Shown piece after piece: positions 49,926-63,354 of a DNA stretch of 64,000 nt (its first letter is position 1; each line of letters begins with the position of its first letter). The notes below the pieces were generated by a model. That model was given only the letters and a program-made list of their open reading frames with translations. It searched no databases and was not told where the DNA came from. The stretch covers positions 3,898,706 to 3,962,705 of the forward strand of contig CM045758.1 in assembly GCA_025200525.1 (NCBI GenBank), in the 5' to 3' direction. Source of the stretch: Camellia lanceoleosa. Taxonomy: Eukaryota > Streptophyta > Magnoliopsida > Ericales > Theaceae. The position numbers were made by a program, and so were the translations under genes.

Positions 49926-50850
49926 AATAAATATTTTATTTTTAAATTATAAACGGTAAATAAAAATTGTTCGTATTGAACAGTGTAACATAAATTCTTT
50001 AAAAAAAACTATAAATTAAAATGCACCCACATGGAGATGAGAGAACATTGTAGGAGGGATGAAGGGTTTGCATGGGACCCAACATACTTGAAAATATACA
50101 ACAAACAGAATAGAAGCCTCCCTTCCCCAATAAGTTTGAAATTTCAACAAACAAACAACTCTTTGAGGATTGAGGCTTGACCTTCCTTGGGTTCATCCAT
50201 CACCCTCAAACTCCACACCCTCCTCCTACATTTGCTCATTATTATTTTAATTTTAATCATTTTGAATTAGTTGAGGAAAACGGTATGCTACTTTCATTTT
50301 TATTTACTATTAATTTTATGCCACTAATATATGATATACCTTCGGGACTTGGAATTGGTGGGCCATGTAAACCCATGACATGTACCTACAAAGCAATGTT
50401 CAACCTTATTAACTTGTTTGGTAATTAATATATATATATATATACACATATAGATATAGATATGCATGCATGTATTGGAGGGAAATGAAAAGAAGCAAAT
50501 AATTCATCACAAGAGATTGAGTTATTATATAAGTGGAGTGGTTTGAAATATTCTAAACAAGTATATTTTTTGACTTTTTATAAAAAGATGTGTAAAAAAA
50601 TAAAGCGAAAATGTTAATTGATGTGATTTAAAAAAGATAAAAAGATAAAAAAATATAAACTTATTTTGGGATGTCAACCCACCTTGAGTTATTATTATTT
50701 GACATTTTTTATGTATAACACTAACCACATTATTTGTTTAACTCTATAATAATGTAACATCATGTCATATAATACGTTTAAATATCAAAAACTAATTGCC
50801 ACGTTGCTATCGTTAACGACAATGTATATTTTTAGTAAGTATTTGGAAAA

Positions 50851-51285
50851 CTTATGTATAGGTCTTAATAGATGGACTTATTGTCCAATAGGTCCTGTGA
50901 GAATTAATGTCATTTTTCATCAAATACTATTTAAAAGTGTCATTAATTGTTAATTTTCAGTAACATTTTGAAAATTGTCACAAAAAATGTTACTAAATAA
51001 TAAGTTTTAGCGACAGTTTAAAAAAATCGTCACAAAAAAACTACTAATTTTTAATTTTCAGCAGTAGTTTAAAAAATTTGTCATAGAAAAAGTCTACTAA
51101 TTGTAAATTTTAGAGACAATTTATAAAGATCGTGACAAAAAAAATAGTAATAATCAATTTTTAGCGACATATATAAAAAATATCGCAAAAAATTATTTTT
51201 AACAATAATTTTTTACTAAGACTTATTTTTAATAGAACTTGATGAGAATTAAATTCAATTATTAAAATCTATTGGCAGTTTAATA
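50851..51285. repeat. TIR repeat family, copy 3
   Basis: The left end reads TTATGTATAGGTCTTAATAG and the right end, reversed, AAACTGCCAATAGATTTTAA, comparable to AAACTACCAATAGGTCCTAA at copy 1. Several internal CACTAATTTTTAATTTTCAG and GTCACAAAAAA units are present. Confidence 0.55.
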
Positions 51286-51581
51286 TTTCACATCAACAAA
51301 CCTGTGAACTCATGTTCCAAAATTGAATCACTTCGAGAAAACACAAGCCATAAACAAATTGCTGGGAAATGAACATTTTAAGGATTTCATTACACATATA
51401 ACATCTCTTGCTAGAGAAATTTGTATCACTACCACCAATTTTAAATATATAAATACGAACCTAGGAAATATGCCCAAAAAAAAAAAAAAAAAAACACCTA
51501 TCTCACACATCAAATCGTGGTGTCCGTCTCACACACGATTTTAAGATTTGTCGGTTTCTTATTTTGTCTGAAAAAGATTTT

Positions 51582-51858
51582 GGGTTCGTTTGGTTTGAAT
51601 TTTTCAAAAATTTTTGAAAATTTTTTTCTACAAATGAGTTTTCAGAAAAATTCAAACCAAACAAATTTTTCTAAAAAAATTTCTCAAAACTTGTAAACCA
51701 AACAAGTTTTCCAAACAAATCTCTCTCTCATACACATCAAATCAATCACTTTTTCTAAAATTTTCTCTCAAAATAATTTTCCAAAACATCTTTTCAAAAA
51801 AAACAAATTCAACAATTTTTCATACTTTTTATCTCCCAAACTCAAACCAAACATACCC
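51582..51858. mobile_element. PIF/Harbinger-like MITE
   Basis: The left end GGGTTCGTTTGGTTTGA and the reversed right end GGGTATGTTTGGTTTGA match at 15 of 17 positions. TTT lies at both flanks (51579-51581 and 51859-51861). The 277-bp interior is strongly palindromic and AT-rich. Confidence 0.6.
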
Positions 51859-52540
51859 TTTGTTTTTTACTATTTTCTTTTTTAGTCTATTTGTTATTTC
51901 TCACGTGACATTTTTTATCACATAATCATAACGACGGTTGAAGATTAAATAGAAGCGGAAAACATTGAATTATTACGGACAAAGTGAGAATATTTTTTGT
52001 TTTTATATGCTAAAAGATAAACAGATTGTATTTTACGAAAATGAAAATATATTTTACTTTAAAAATGTCCACGTGCCATTTTTGGAACCAGGATTAATTA
52101 GTTTTTAGAGAATCTTGCCTTGCCAAAATGAAGTGTAATTAATCCCCCAAAAATGTTAAAGTGATAGGCATGGCAACTCTTTTTTGCAACAAACTCATTT
52201 ATTCCTGTTTTAAAAAATGAACTACATATAATCTGTTTTGATGTTTGACAAATCTTTGCAGTAAATGAACATTTGGTCAAGATAGCTTTGGATGTATGTG
52301 TCTTCCAGATTGTAACGTAATCTTCACTTCCATTCAGACAACTTTAATATATATATGAATAATATGTGCATACTTAATGAATGTGCTGTTCAAACGTATA
52401 AGAAATTACAAGTTTTGATATGTATTTGATGTGACTAATTATATGATTACATAAGGATATTTTGAAAAATTGAAAAAAAGAAAAAAGATAAATGTGAGAG
52501 TGTGCACCTACTCGAGGCTTTTTTTTTTGTTTTTTTAAAG

Positions 52541-52700
52541 AATAATGTTATATGTATCAATTAGTGTGCTAACTAGTGTATCAATTGATAATGTAGCATA
52601 ATTTAAGAAGTTTTTAGTATTTGTAATGTGATTAATGAATGAGATTAATAATAATATCATAACTAGTGTCAATACACTAGTATGTAACGTAGCACCACCG
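52541..52700. mobile_element. Mutator-like MITE near the neprosin promoter
   Basis: TTTTTAAAG (52532-52540) and TTTTTAAAT (52701-52709) flank the element (8 of 9). The ends AATAATGTTATATGTATC and, reversed, CGGTGGTGCTACGTTACA are imperfect inverted repeats related to the element at 30493. Confidence 0.5.
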
Positions 52701-52764
52701 TTTTTAAATTGTTCCTATAATTGTCTCATAATTTGATTTTAATTTATAAAAATGTGACAAAGGG

Positions 52765-52772
52765 CACGTGGC
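52765..52772 (+). promoter_or_regulatory. G-box/ABRE-type site CACGTGGC
   Basis: CACGTGGC lies about 750 bases upstream of the neprosin start codon. It matches the core bound by plant bZIP and bHLH factors. Its role is inferred from position only. Confidence 0.5.
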
Positions 52773-52975
52773 AGTGACACATGCTAGGAAGCACAGTTAT
52801 TGCGTGCGACTCTTGGGATTGAAAAAAAAGAAAAAAAAGAGTGTAAGTAACGAGAGAGAGGGATGGAGAGACTGAGAAGCAAAGAAAACTAAAGAGAGAG
52901 AACAGCAGCAGCGGTTTGGAAGAGGAATATTAATGGCCAAGATTGTGTGGTTGCAGTGTCAGCTGTACATATACA

Positions 52976-52986
52976 TCTATATATAG
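52976..52986 (+). promoter_or_regulatory. Possible TATA box for the neprosin-family gene
   Basis: CTATATATAG occurs about 540 bases before the start codon, upstream of leader-like sequence with a (GA)n run. The leader may contain an intron (acceptor-like TTTTGCAG near 53200). The true start site is unknown. Confidence 0.4.
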
Positions 52987-53298
52987 ATACACAATTATTT
53001 ATATACATGTATAAGTATTAGTATTGAAGTTGGGTTGTGGGGTTGTGGGGTGCAATAAAAGTGGGGTGTTGAAGATGGGTAGGTCTGGGCTTTTATAATG
53101 CTTTGAATATCCGCTGTTCTTGTTTCAAATCCCTCAAAACCCAAATTTTTTTTTAACAGTGATTGTTATTAGATATATATATATATATAAATCTTTTGCA
53201 GCTGCAGACAATGATGATGATGATGCTGAAGCTCTTTGGGGTTGTGTGCTCCTCAGCTTAATTACCCTGCACCCACCTCCACATCTGCTCATTCATTT

Positions 53299-53323
<25 letters not shown>
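53299..53323. repeat. (GA)n microsatellite in putative 5' UTR
   Basis: About 12 GA units about 200 bases upstream of the neprosin start codon. Confidence 0.85.
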
Positions 53324-53329
<6 letters not shown>

Positions 53330-53517
53330 GAGTGGGGGCAACTTTCTCATTACAAGTCATTTTCTTGCTTTCCAATTCATGTTAATGTGTTGGGGGCAGT
53401 TAAGGGGTCACTCTGATTTGTGTTGTGGTTTGTGACCTTTGTTTTTGCTAGTAATGGTGATCTAGTTTTATCAGTGTTTCTTTTTTTCTTTCCCTTTTTC
53501 CTTGGGCACTGAAGTGA

Positions 53518-53526
53518 ATGCAATAA
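53518..53526 (+). promoter_or_regulatory. Two-codon upstream ORF overlapping the neprosin start
   Basis: ATG CAA TAA is followed directly by the main ATG, sharing the A of the stop (TAATG). If the transcript includes it, this minimal upstream ORF would terminate ribosomes on the main start and could favour reinitiation or inhibit initiation. Confidence 0.6.
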
Positions 53527-56500
53527 TGGGTATTGTTAGTGTTGTCAAAAGGAAGAGAGGGTTTTATTCAGCTGATCATCTTCATCACCTTCTTCTTCTT
53601 CTTCTTCCTTTCTTCATCTCTGCCCTCATTTCTGAAAGATTTGTCGTCGCTGTCGCTGTTTCGGGCTTGAATTACACCAAATTTAGGCAAGTTGGGAGCT
53701 TGAGACTTGCAAGGATCCAGAGGCATTTGGACAAGATCAACAAGCCTCCTGTCCTAACCATTGAGGTAAAATTTTCTTACAACTAAATGTAAATTTATAT
53801 ACATGTATTGATTTATGTTGTTTCTCTTACAAGTTATTTTGTTATTGTGTCTTTTTTTTCTTTTTTTTGATGGGTTGATCTTCTCAGAGCCCAGATGGAG
53901 ATATCATAGATTGTGTTCATAAAAGAAAACAGCCAGCTTTAGATCATCCTCTTCTCAAGAATCACAAGATCCAGGTACAAAAGTCTGCAAAAACAACCTC
54001 TCTTTCTCTCTCTCTCAATAAAATGTTGGTGCACTTTTCCTCTTGGAGAGGAAACGCAACGGAAAGCCTATGGTTCATGGGTTTAAAGGGTTTCATTAAG
54101 TTCAAATAGAGAGAAACCAAACACAAAATCGGATACATAAAATAAATGAGTGGATAAGATTTTTCATAAACGAGTCCTCCCAACAAATCTATAATAAAAT
54201 TCTATTTCTTCATCTATTTTCTATTTCTGATTTTGTATTTTCTTTTTTCTCTAAGCATTTCTAGAACACTTCTAATAGAAACACAAAAATCAATCACAAA
54301 TAATCAGAATAATACTAGGGATCATAAAAAAAAATCATGAAATGTATCATGAAAATTTTTCATCATTTGATTAGTCTGTGATGTTTTATTGTATGTATAA
54401 TCCAAAAGTAAAAAATCTTTCATAATTATTTTCATGATATTTTTTTCATGATCCCTAATATTAAATGATCAAGATTTTACAAGATTTGCTAATAAAACCT
54501 ATTTTTGAAAAACTTTATATGTTCAGTAGTTTCAACATTCAACTAACAACTACCTATATATCCCACAATAGATGCATACCATCTCCCTGTCTACCTACAT
54601 CTATCTCATTGTTTGTTGTGTGTCGGTGATAATAATAATGAGTTTGGTTATGTTGGAATGTAACAGAGAGTTCCACCAGAAATGCCCAAGTTAGGAGTGA
54701 TGAAAAAGGATAATAATGAGGCAATGAGAGACCACAAATACAATAAGACCACCAGTGGTGGTAGCGGTGGGGACAGCGGTGGTGCATGGCAAATGTGGCA
54801 CCAGAAGGAAGAAAGGTGCCCAAAGGGCACCGTTCCGATACGGCGGAGCACAGTGCACGATGTGCTGAGGGCTAAGTCTTTGTATGACTTTGGGAAGAAG
54901 CAACGAACTTCACTCCCCCTTGCTACCCGCATAGATGCCCCGGATGTAGTCAGTGGCAATGGCCATGAGGTATCTAATCTTTTCTCTCCCCTACTAAAAT
55001 TTTAAATTTTTTTTTTTCCACCCTTTTGTGCCACTTTTTAATTCAGTGCATGTGATTGGTTTTGACTTTTAAAAGAGAAAATAAAAATATATATTTTGTA
55101 ACATAGATGTAGATTAACAGATTAGGATAAACTCGAATAGTAAGTCCGAATAAATAATTTGGAAGTTTTAGATTATCATCTCTACTATACTCATGATATG
55201 CGGAGAGAAAATAATAATGACGCTAATTTTCTTTTTAATTTATAATTCAAGATTCAAACATAGGACTACAATAATATAGGATTAGGATAGTGGCTCAAAA
55301 GAACATGTTATATACTTTCACATTGTTTTAACTATTTTATTTTTATTTTTTATTTTTACAACAAATTAAAGCACTAATATATGTTTTTGAATTTTTGCAC
55401 TATCATTGACCTAAATTTAAAAAACAATAGTCAATTTTTTTTTTTTTGGATGAATTCTATAACCATGTATGTACCTAGAGAGACAAACATACAAATTATG
55501 ATAGAAATCAAATCAATGAAGTGATGAGTTCATAACTTGGATTCTTTATAAACATTTGATCTCATATTAAATGTTATACTCATCAAATGCTATCATTGAG
55601 TAGCCCTATACAAAACACATCAAAAAATAATACCAGAATGATGCAGTTTGTCTTGATTTTATCTCTTTCAAAGGAAAGATCTTTTAAATTAGTTTATTAT
55701 TTTTAAGTTGTCATTACTACATCATTCTGAACATGATTATTATTCTTTATCATTTTAAGATAAAGCGTTTATCACTATCACATCATTATAATAAAAAAAA
55801 TTTGTAGAAATAATTATTCATAATGAATATGTGGTCCTAGTGAATAGCATTATGCCCTTGGACAGTGGAATTCATTTGACAGAAAAAATAAATGGAAGAA
55901 CTACTGTTGGTATAATCAACTTAAATAGAATTTAGTGAGGCTCTACCTCTCTAGTACTTGACTCCTCAACTCTCACCCATTTTCCATTGAATTTATTCCA
56001 AAAACCCTACACCCCAAATAAACAAATAAATAAAAATCATATTTGAATGAACTCTTTCCCTTCCTCTAGTTTCTTTCAAGGGTGGTCCAGTACATTTAAT
56101 TCCCCACCTGTATTTTTTACTTTTTTATTTTTATTTTTATTTTTTTGCATTGGAGAAGTTATTGAATGATATAGTTTCTTGGTCAATGGAAATGTGTCAC
56201 TTAAATTATGTAACAGTGGACACACCATTAACATGTTTGAGATGAAGTTTTTTATTTTCAGCTTAGAAAAAAAATTATTTCAAAAATACATCTGAAACAA
56301 ATAAATTAGTTTATTTTCAACTCAAAAATAAATAAGTTAGAATTCGAAGAAAATTAACCGACACCATAGTTTTTCAAAATGCAACTACTTAATCATGAAA
56401 TTTTAAATTTTAAGTTAAATAAGCTGCAAATAAATTTGATCAAATTGGGTAGCCACATGATGAGAATATTTTCTTATTGTTTGTTAAAAAAATATATATA

Positions 56501-59209
56501 ATGTCAAATATTAAAATATTTAAAAAAAAAAACTGCATATGGAATGATGCAGTGAGTTGTGATCTATTATTTGAAAATAAAAATCTATAAGAATAATTTT
56601 TTTTTTTTTTTTAAATATTGCACGTTTGGGTGGGTTTTGATAGCATGCGATAGCATACACGGGAGCATCAGAAGAGGTGTACGGTGCAAAAGCGACAATA
56701 AACGTGTGGGACCCAACAATCGAAGTGGTCAACGAGTTCAGCCTCTCTCAGATCTGGGTCCTCTCGGGATCATTCGACGGCTCAGATCTCAACAGCATAG
56801 AAGCTGGCTGGCAGGTACTTCTTCCTCCTCCTGCGCCCCCTCCACATACTATCCCACTCTCTTATTTATTTATTTATTTGTTCCCTTCTATTAAATAAGT
56901 ATATCATATTTATTGATTTCAAGAAAAATATAATTATAATAATACATACATTTATTTTTTGTACCCAATAAATATTATTTATTTATTTATTTATTTCAAC
57001 ATTCATTTTTTATATGGTATAATGCACATCTATATATGCAATATATAAATAAATAAATAAATAATATGAAAATTCTGAAGCTTGGATTATTATACTAGTC
57101 AGGTTAGTCCGGAGCTCTACGGTGACAGCAGGCCCAGATTATTCACTTATTGGACGGTTAGATCTCCCTCTCCCTTACTTTGTTTGCACTTCTATTAAAA
57201 TAAAAAATAATTAATAAAATAATTGGTGTTATTTATGTATCTATATGTGATAATATAATTTTTTTTTATAATATATATATATAAGCATCATTCTGTGGAG
57301 ATGATCTGTCATGCTTGCTCGAGGTCAGACTCACTTTGGCTACAAGGTCAAAGTCAACCTCACCTTAGGGTTATTTTTTATTTATTTTTTGGGGGTTTCC
57401 TAGTTATATAATTCTTGTAGGTTTAAAAATGATATTAGTTTTGAAACAAACCGATGTATCGTGTATTGATTGGTTAATATTATAAATTACTTTATTAGTG
57501 AGAAATCAATACTCGATACACGAATTTATTTTAATATGATTTAGCTATTATTGTTTTAACTTTTATGTAGCTAAAAGGTTTGCAATAAGACCTTTTCAAA
57601 AACAAAAAAACAAAAAAAAAAACATATTAAAAGAGTTTTTGAGATAAAGAAATGGGGTTCATAATAAAGCCTCCAAAAAGTCCTCATCAACATCATTTAA
57701 TTATCTTGATTAGCAACATAATATACGACTTGCACGATTACTTCATAATCTCTTACTTTTGAAATTATTTAGAATTACTCTAAGACTAAGTGATTGACCT
57801 AATGAGGGATTTTCTTATCAAATGGATATTTGAATTTAAATTTATAATTGTTAATGCAAATTCTCCGTTTCAATGCACCTATGGACCAATCATACGTATG
57901 CAAGTTTTAAAGCAAGAGTGGAGGGACCAAAAATAAAAGGACTAAGCACATGAATCTAAGAGAGTCCAGTAGCCATGAAAATGATAGTTCTAGCAAGGGC
58001 ACTGTTTAGATATTAGGGGGTCCATAAATGAGATATTATGAGAAAAGTACTTATAATCTCTTTTTCTCATCTAACAATCACTCTCTCTTTGCATGGCAAT
58101 AGTAATAAATATATTCTTCATGCTATCTCCTTTGTGGTAATTAGATAATTATTGAGTTTTTTTTCTTTTTCTTCATAGGGGAACATGAAAAAATTAGTGA
58201 CCCACTTTTGGGTTCTTGTCAATCTTTAATTCAAAAAATAAATGAAAAAAAAAGAAGGTTAATTACACTTTTGATTTGTGTATAATTAACTCAAGTTTTT
58301 ATTTTAATTTTAAATATGGGTTTTGCGTGTATTTATTTAATGATATAATGTTTGTATGTTTAATGTTATATTAGTAGTGATTGAGGCTTGCTAGTAGACG
58401 ATTGGGGTTTGTCTCTCGAATTAGTCGGTCCAAATATTGAGTTATCAAAAAAAGAAATGTTATTAATATGTTGTCTATTAATGTTTTTTAGTTACAATAA
58501 ATAATAATGTATTTATGCACAGAGTGATTCATATCAAGCAACAGGATGCTACAATCTTCTATGTTCAGGTTTTGTTCAAACCAATAGTCGGATTGCCATC
58601 GGAGCTGCCATTTCTCCTATCTCTTCTCTCTCCAGCAATCAATATGACATCACTATTCTCATTTGGAAGGTAATTAATTATAAGGCCCATGTAACCAAAC
58701 ATAGTCTAAGTTACACATCATCTCATTTCTCATTGCATTTTTCTATTATTTGATATAAGTAAACAAGTTTTACGTGTATTTATTAATTTAAGTTTGATGT
58801 TTGTAATTTCTACTTGTCTTTTTAAATTCAGGATCCAAAGTTGGGAAATTGGTGGATGGGGTTTGGTGATAACACACTAGTAGGGTACTGGCCAGCGGAG
58901 CTTTTTACGCACCTAGCTGACCGAGCCACCATGGTGGAGTGGGGAGGTGAGGTGGTGAACTCACGAGCCAACGGCCACCACACAACAACCCAAATGGGCT
59001 CGGGTCATTTTGCCGAAGATGGATTTGGGAAAGCAAGCTACTTTCGAAATCTTGAAGTTGTAGATTCAGACAACAGTCTCAGCTCAGTTCGTGACATAAC
59101 AATCCTAGCTGAGAATACCAATTGCTACAACATCAAGAGCTCCTACAACAATGAATGGGGCACGCATTTCTACTATGGTGGGCCTGGGAACAACCCACAA
59201 TGTCCATGA
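53526..59209 (+). CDS. Neprosin-family (DUF239) secreted protein, putative glutamic peptidase
   Basis: Seven exons: 53526-53765, 53888-53974, 54667-54969, 56644-56814, 57103-57156, 58523-58669 and 58832-59209. All junctions are phase 0, giving 459 residues. The N-terminus has a basic start and a hydrophobic segment ([14 protein letters not shown], about residues 21-34), which fits a signal peptide or anchor. The activation-peptide part includes [20 protein letters not shown]. The catalytic-domain part includes [79 protein letters not shown] and the end [13 protein letters not shown]. Neprosin from pitcher plants is a prolyl endopeptidase with a glutamate pair; the likely equivalents are E263 in SIEAGWQ and E370 or E374 in EWGGEV. 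A low-complexity [10 protein letters not shown] insert lies in exon 3. Enzymatic activity in this paralogue is inferred. Confidence 0.95.
54316..54457. mobile_element. Small palindromic MITE in neprosin-gene intron 2
   Basis: The left end TAGGGATCATAAAAAAAAAT and the reversed right end TAGGGATCATGAAAAAAATA are near-identical inverted repeats. The internal sequence repeats ATCATGAAA. The target duplication is not clear. Confidence 0.6.
54970..56643. other. Neprosin-gene intron 3, nothing recognised
   Basis: A 1.67-kb AT-rich intron. No repeat ends or coding potential were found. Confidence 0.5.
57157..58522. other. Neprosin-gene intron 5, nothing recognised
   Basis: A 1.37-kb AT-rich intron following a 54-base exon. 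Its donor is GTTAGA. Confidence 0.5.
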
Positions 59210-61690
59210 TCATCATCATCCTATATTCTCATCATTTAAAAAAAAAAAAAAAAAAAAAAGCCTATATTTTTAAATTCTTTGTCTAGATCTTGGAAGTAAG
59301 GGAATGCTATTTCCACCCTTGCTTTTGTTACTTCCAGAATTTTTTTGGGGTGCATGTTCATGATGTGATGAAGGAATGTATTTATTAAATAAGACAAAAG
59401 CATTAAATAGGTATGGAAATAGCAATATTTTAATTAGTAGTTGATTGGAGCAGAATTTGGTGTATTGTAATCTTGATTTTTCGTTAATCGGCAATTAAGA
59501 AAATTAAAACAATATGCCTAATGAGGATTACCCGTTATTATTTGTTGGCTTTGTTGTAGGCTTGTAGCTTATGTGATTTGTTCAATGTTCACATTGATGT
59601 AATTATTATATTATATGTAATTCATCTCTTAATATTGATTAAAATAACATAAATAAATACAAGGTTTGAGTTCTATCAACAAAAACAATAAATAAATAAA
59701 TTAGTAAAGGGGTAAAGTAAGGTTGACCCTTTTTTTACCTCCACAGATAGATGGATTTGGGATTTAAACTCTTCAATTTTCTTTTTCCTATTCAGTAAAA
59801 CATTAGCAAGTTAGTCAGATGGATTAATATAATCTAGCGTTTGATACTTTTTTTTAAGTTTGAACTCTGAACCTCTCTAATTAGCCGAACTTACAGATAC
59901 AATTATACTTTCTCTGTAACGCGTACTTCATTTTAAATAATGTACAATTATTTTATTTTGATTAACTAGTGCTCTAATCACTCATTAACAAAATTCAAAA
60001 TTTAAAATAGTATGTGTTATGCAAACATTTGAGTTTGAAGTGAAAATGCACTAGTAGAGTGAAAGTTGTCACTTGTTTTGTTTCTTTGCTTTATAAAAAT
60101 CTTGATTCCATTAAATTTAATGCACAAAGCATTAAGAAAATTGAAAATAATTATTAATTGAAGAGTCATTGACACAAACATTTAATTGATTGAAAGAAGA
60201 AAAATTAATTGAAAAAAGAAAAAAAAATGAAGAGTAGAAAGTTTTGATGGGCTAAAGTCAAAAGGTGAGGTAATGAAGGAGATGAGAGTGATGAAAGGCA
60301 ACATATTTATTGTCATTTAATATAAGAGGTTGGCAGATGAGACATTAATTTTTATAACTTAAAATTACATAAATAACATCATAAAAATGACTTAATTACA
60401 AATCCATGCGATCACAAAAATTCCATAGACAACCTGTTTACCATTTTTTCTTTTAATGTTATTTATCACTTTTTTTTTTTTTATTCTTTATCATGTAGAG
60501 ATACAATAAATATCTTGTGTATTTATCTTATGAATCTTGTTGATGTGTGCCTGAAGAATACATAAGTTTAAAAGTTTTGTCAAACGGTTAATCATGTGCA
60601 AAATATTATATTTTTCTCGCTTTCATTAGTTGATACTATTAAGAAAATTTAATGCAAAGTGAAGACAACAAAAATTAATGCCCAAAAAATTACAAAAACA
60701 AACACACACTTAAGATTTGTCTAATAATATCAAACTAAGGAATTGAAATAATATGACTTATGATTTTTAGAGATGCGAAGGTAGTGTCCTAAATTAAATT
60801 TATCACAAACAATAAGCATTTAAAATTCAACATATTTATTGTCAAACATTTAGACGTACACACACTAAAAGAGTTAAATGAATGTACACCATTGGAATTA
60901 TCCATTAAATAAAATAAATAAAAATTAAGAGAGTGAGAGATAAGCCAAGATTTGTTCAAAGATGTGTAAAAAATAAACCCAAAGCTTTTATATAGACAAG
61001 ATTACAAAAAAAAAAAATTGGGGACACAACTCAAAGCCTTTACATAGAGAAGATGTTTTTTTTTTTTTTTTTAGCCTTTTGGTTTGTACACTTTTGGAAC
61101 ACATGACTTTTCTTAGGATTGTGACCAATGATGGATGAAATTCCTTCAGTCACTACAAGTTTGAAAACTTTTATGAAAAATAAATGCTAACTACCACTCA
61201 ATATTAACATATGGATAAATATATATATATATATATATATTTACCATCCCTCTAGCATTAGCTACCTCACACCAACACAATTATCACTTAAATTTCAATA
61301 AATACTAAATAATAATTATTTTAATTAAAAAATAAAAATAATATTTTAAATTTTAAATTTTAAATTTATCAAACACACCATAGTTAATTTGAGGTTTCAT
61401 GGCCCCATAATCACACCAAGGGAATTTCCACAAAATTTCCAAATAAAGTCATTTTCAAATTCAGCATTTTATAAATGGAGCATGATTGCATCTCTCAACT
61501 GAATCGTGTTATTGAACTTTGAAAGGTTTATTACAATATTTTTTTTTAATAATTTAAATCATTATTTTGTACAAACTTTTGAATAGAATATTCATGTAAA
61601 AAAAATAATTGAATAACTGTAATTTATCTTTTAAAAACACAGTCCATTATTTTATCATATATCTATAATTATCCATCAACTTCTTTATTT
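59210..61690. other. Downstream intergenic DNA, AT-rich
   Basis: The 3' UTR of the neprosin-family gene probably occupies the first 200-400 bases; it has a run of about 20 A at 59238. An (AT)n microsatellite lies near 61217-61239. No gene was seen. Confidence 0.5.
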
Positions 61691-63010
61691 TCTGTGGGGG
61701 GTGATTTTACGATACTTCTTCACTCCAAACAAGTTCTTGAAAAATCTTTGGTCTGTTGCCTGAACTGTTCCCTGAAACAGGAAAAACACTCCGGTCAAGA
61801 GTGCCAGAATTAACACTCCGATGAACAAGTTAGTCTTTCAAGAAAAAGGAAGCTTTTGAATTTCTTAGGGTGTAAGTTGTTAAAATACACCTTTCCATTC
61901 CACCTTTACCTTCTTTTATAAAGTCATTCTTCTAGATATTTTTTTTGTAGCTTAGCCCTTGATCATGGCCATGTGTCACAAACTAGCAATGCGGAAGCCT
62001 TGACGAAGATATGTAAGTGTGTGTGGCGCTAATTAACTCTCTTCACTATCCTGCCAATAAAGCTCAAAAGATTTGCGAAGGCAAGCAAACACAATATTAG
62101 TTTAGTTGATGAGCCACAAGATTGGAGACAAGCCACAAAATAACAAGCAAAAAGCTAAATTTAAAGCAAGCAACACTAGAAAAGCTTTGCACAATTTAAA
62201 GGCGAAATGAACTTTCCATTGATCAAAAGAAGGCATTACAATAGTTGAACAATGTACCAAATATGCTACAAAAGTTGTCTTACCATAAGCTAGGTTGGGG
62301 TACATTAAAAGCACAAGTGGTCTGGTTCAACACTTGGGTACCCCCTCCTTAATATAGCTTGTTAAGCCTTTTCCTAGCTAGCAGGAGGAAACACCCACTA
62401 TGTTTGAGGAGTCGTAATGGATTTTTAAAAATTCTACAAAAATGGAAAAATTACAACTCTTGATCTCAAAATACCTTTAATACGAAGGTATTTACATAAA
62501 AATCTACAAGGCAAAAAGATTACATTTGACCCTCTAAAAGTTGGCCTAAAGTTGCTACTTGGGCAGGCAAATATGTGGCCTGCTATGGCTAGGTTGCTGC
62601 ATGGCATGTCTTGGGCTATCTTGCACTATGCCTTGGGTCTTGACTTGCACTTGCACCAACAACTTCTTAGGCATGTCTTTGACTCTCCAAATGGCACAAA
62701 TGAGTATGGCATCAAGGTGTTGACCCTTGGATGGGCGCACGTTGACACCATGTCAAGGCCCATTTCCCTACTATATATACTTTCTGAAAAAGGACAGCTC
62801 GGGCCTACTTAAGGTAGACTGCCATGTCAACTGACTCATTATACGTGGCTTATATACATAGTTCGAGTGCCCTTTACTCGACAATTGCCTCAGCCCATTT
62901 GAAGTTACTCGGCAATGATTTGTTTGAGTCCAGTGGGCTTTAAATGGATCTAGCCCATCACAGATGGGTTTGGATGTGCCATGTTTGCCGATTAGCAATT
63001 TCATTTATTC
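61690..63010. other. GC-richer block, possibly retrotransposon-derived
   Basis: This block is less AT-rich than its flanks and contains CACTCCGATGAACAAGTTAG, which resembles sequence common in plant LTRs. No pol peptides, terminal repeats or target duplications were identified. Confidence 0.3.
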
Positions 63011-63070
63011 AGCACCCATATTTTCTTTTGGGTTTATTACTCTTTATACCCCTAAAATATTGCTAAATTG

Positions 63071-63210
63071 TCTATTTAGTCCCTAAAATATCAATTGAGT
63101 CTATTAAATTCCTAAAGTATATAGATTAAAGTCTATTTAGTCCTTAAATTATCGATTGAATCTATAAAGTTCATAAAGTATTTAAATCAAACATATTTTG
63201 TCCCTGAAAT
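63071..63210. repeat. Degenerate 61-bp tandem repeat
   Basis: Units starting TCTATTTAGTCCCTAAAATA at 63071 and TCTATTTAGTCCTTAAATTA at 63132, with a partial third (ATTTTGTCCCTGAAATTG) near 63190. Confidence 0.65.
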
Positions 63211-63354
63211 TGTTACAAAAATAAAATATAAGCTCATAAGTATTATAAATGTCTAGTTAAAATTTTGTTTCAAAAAAATTTTAAACTTCTATTTTGTCTT
63301 TAAAAAGTGGATGTTAGCTCTTATAGTGAATTTCTTTTATAATGATAACGGTAA

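Noticed and set aside
62552..62812. An 86-codon open stretch in the GC-richer block
   Set aside because: No recognised domain and no splice-linked neighbours; probably repeat-derived.
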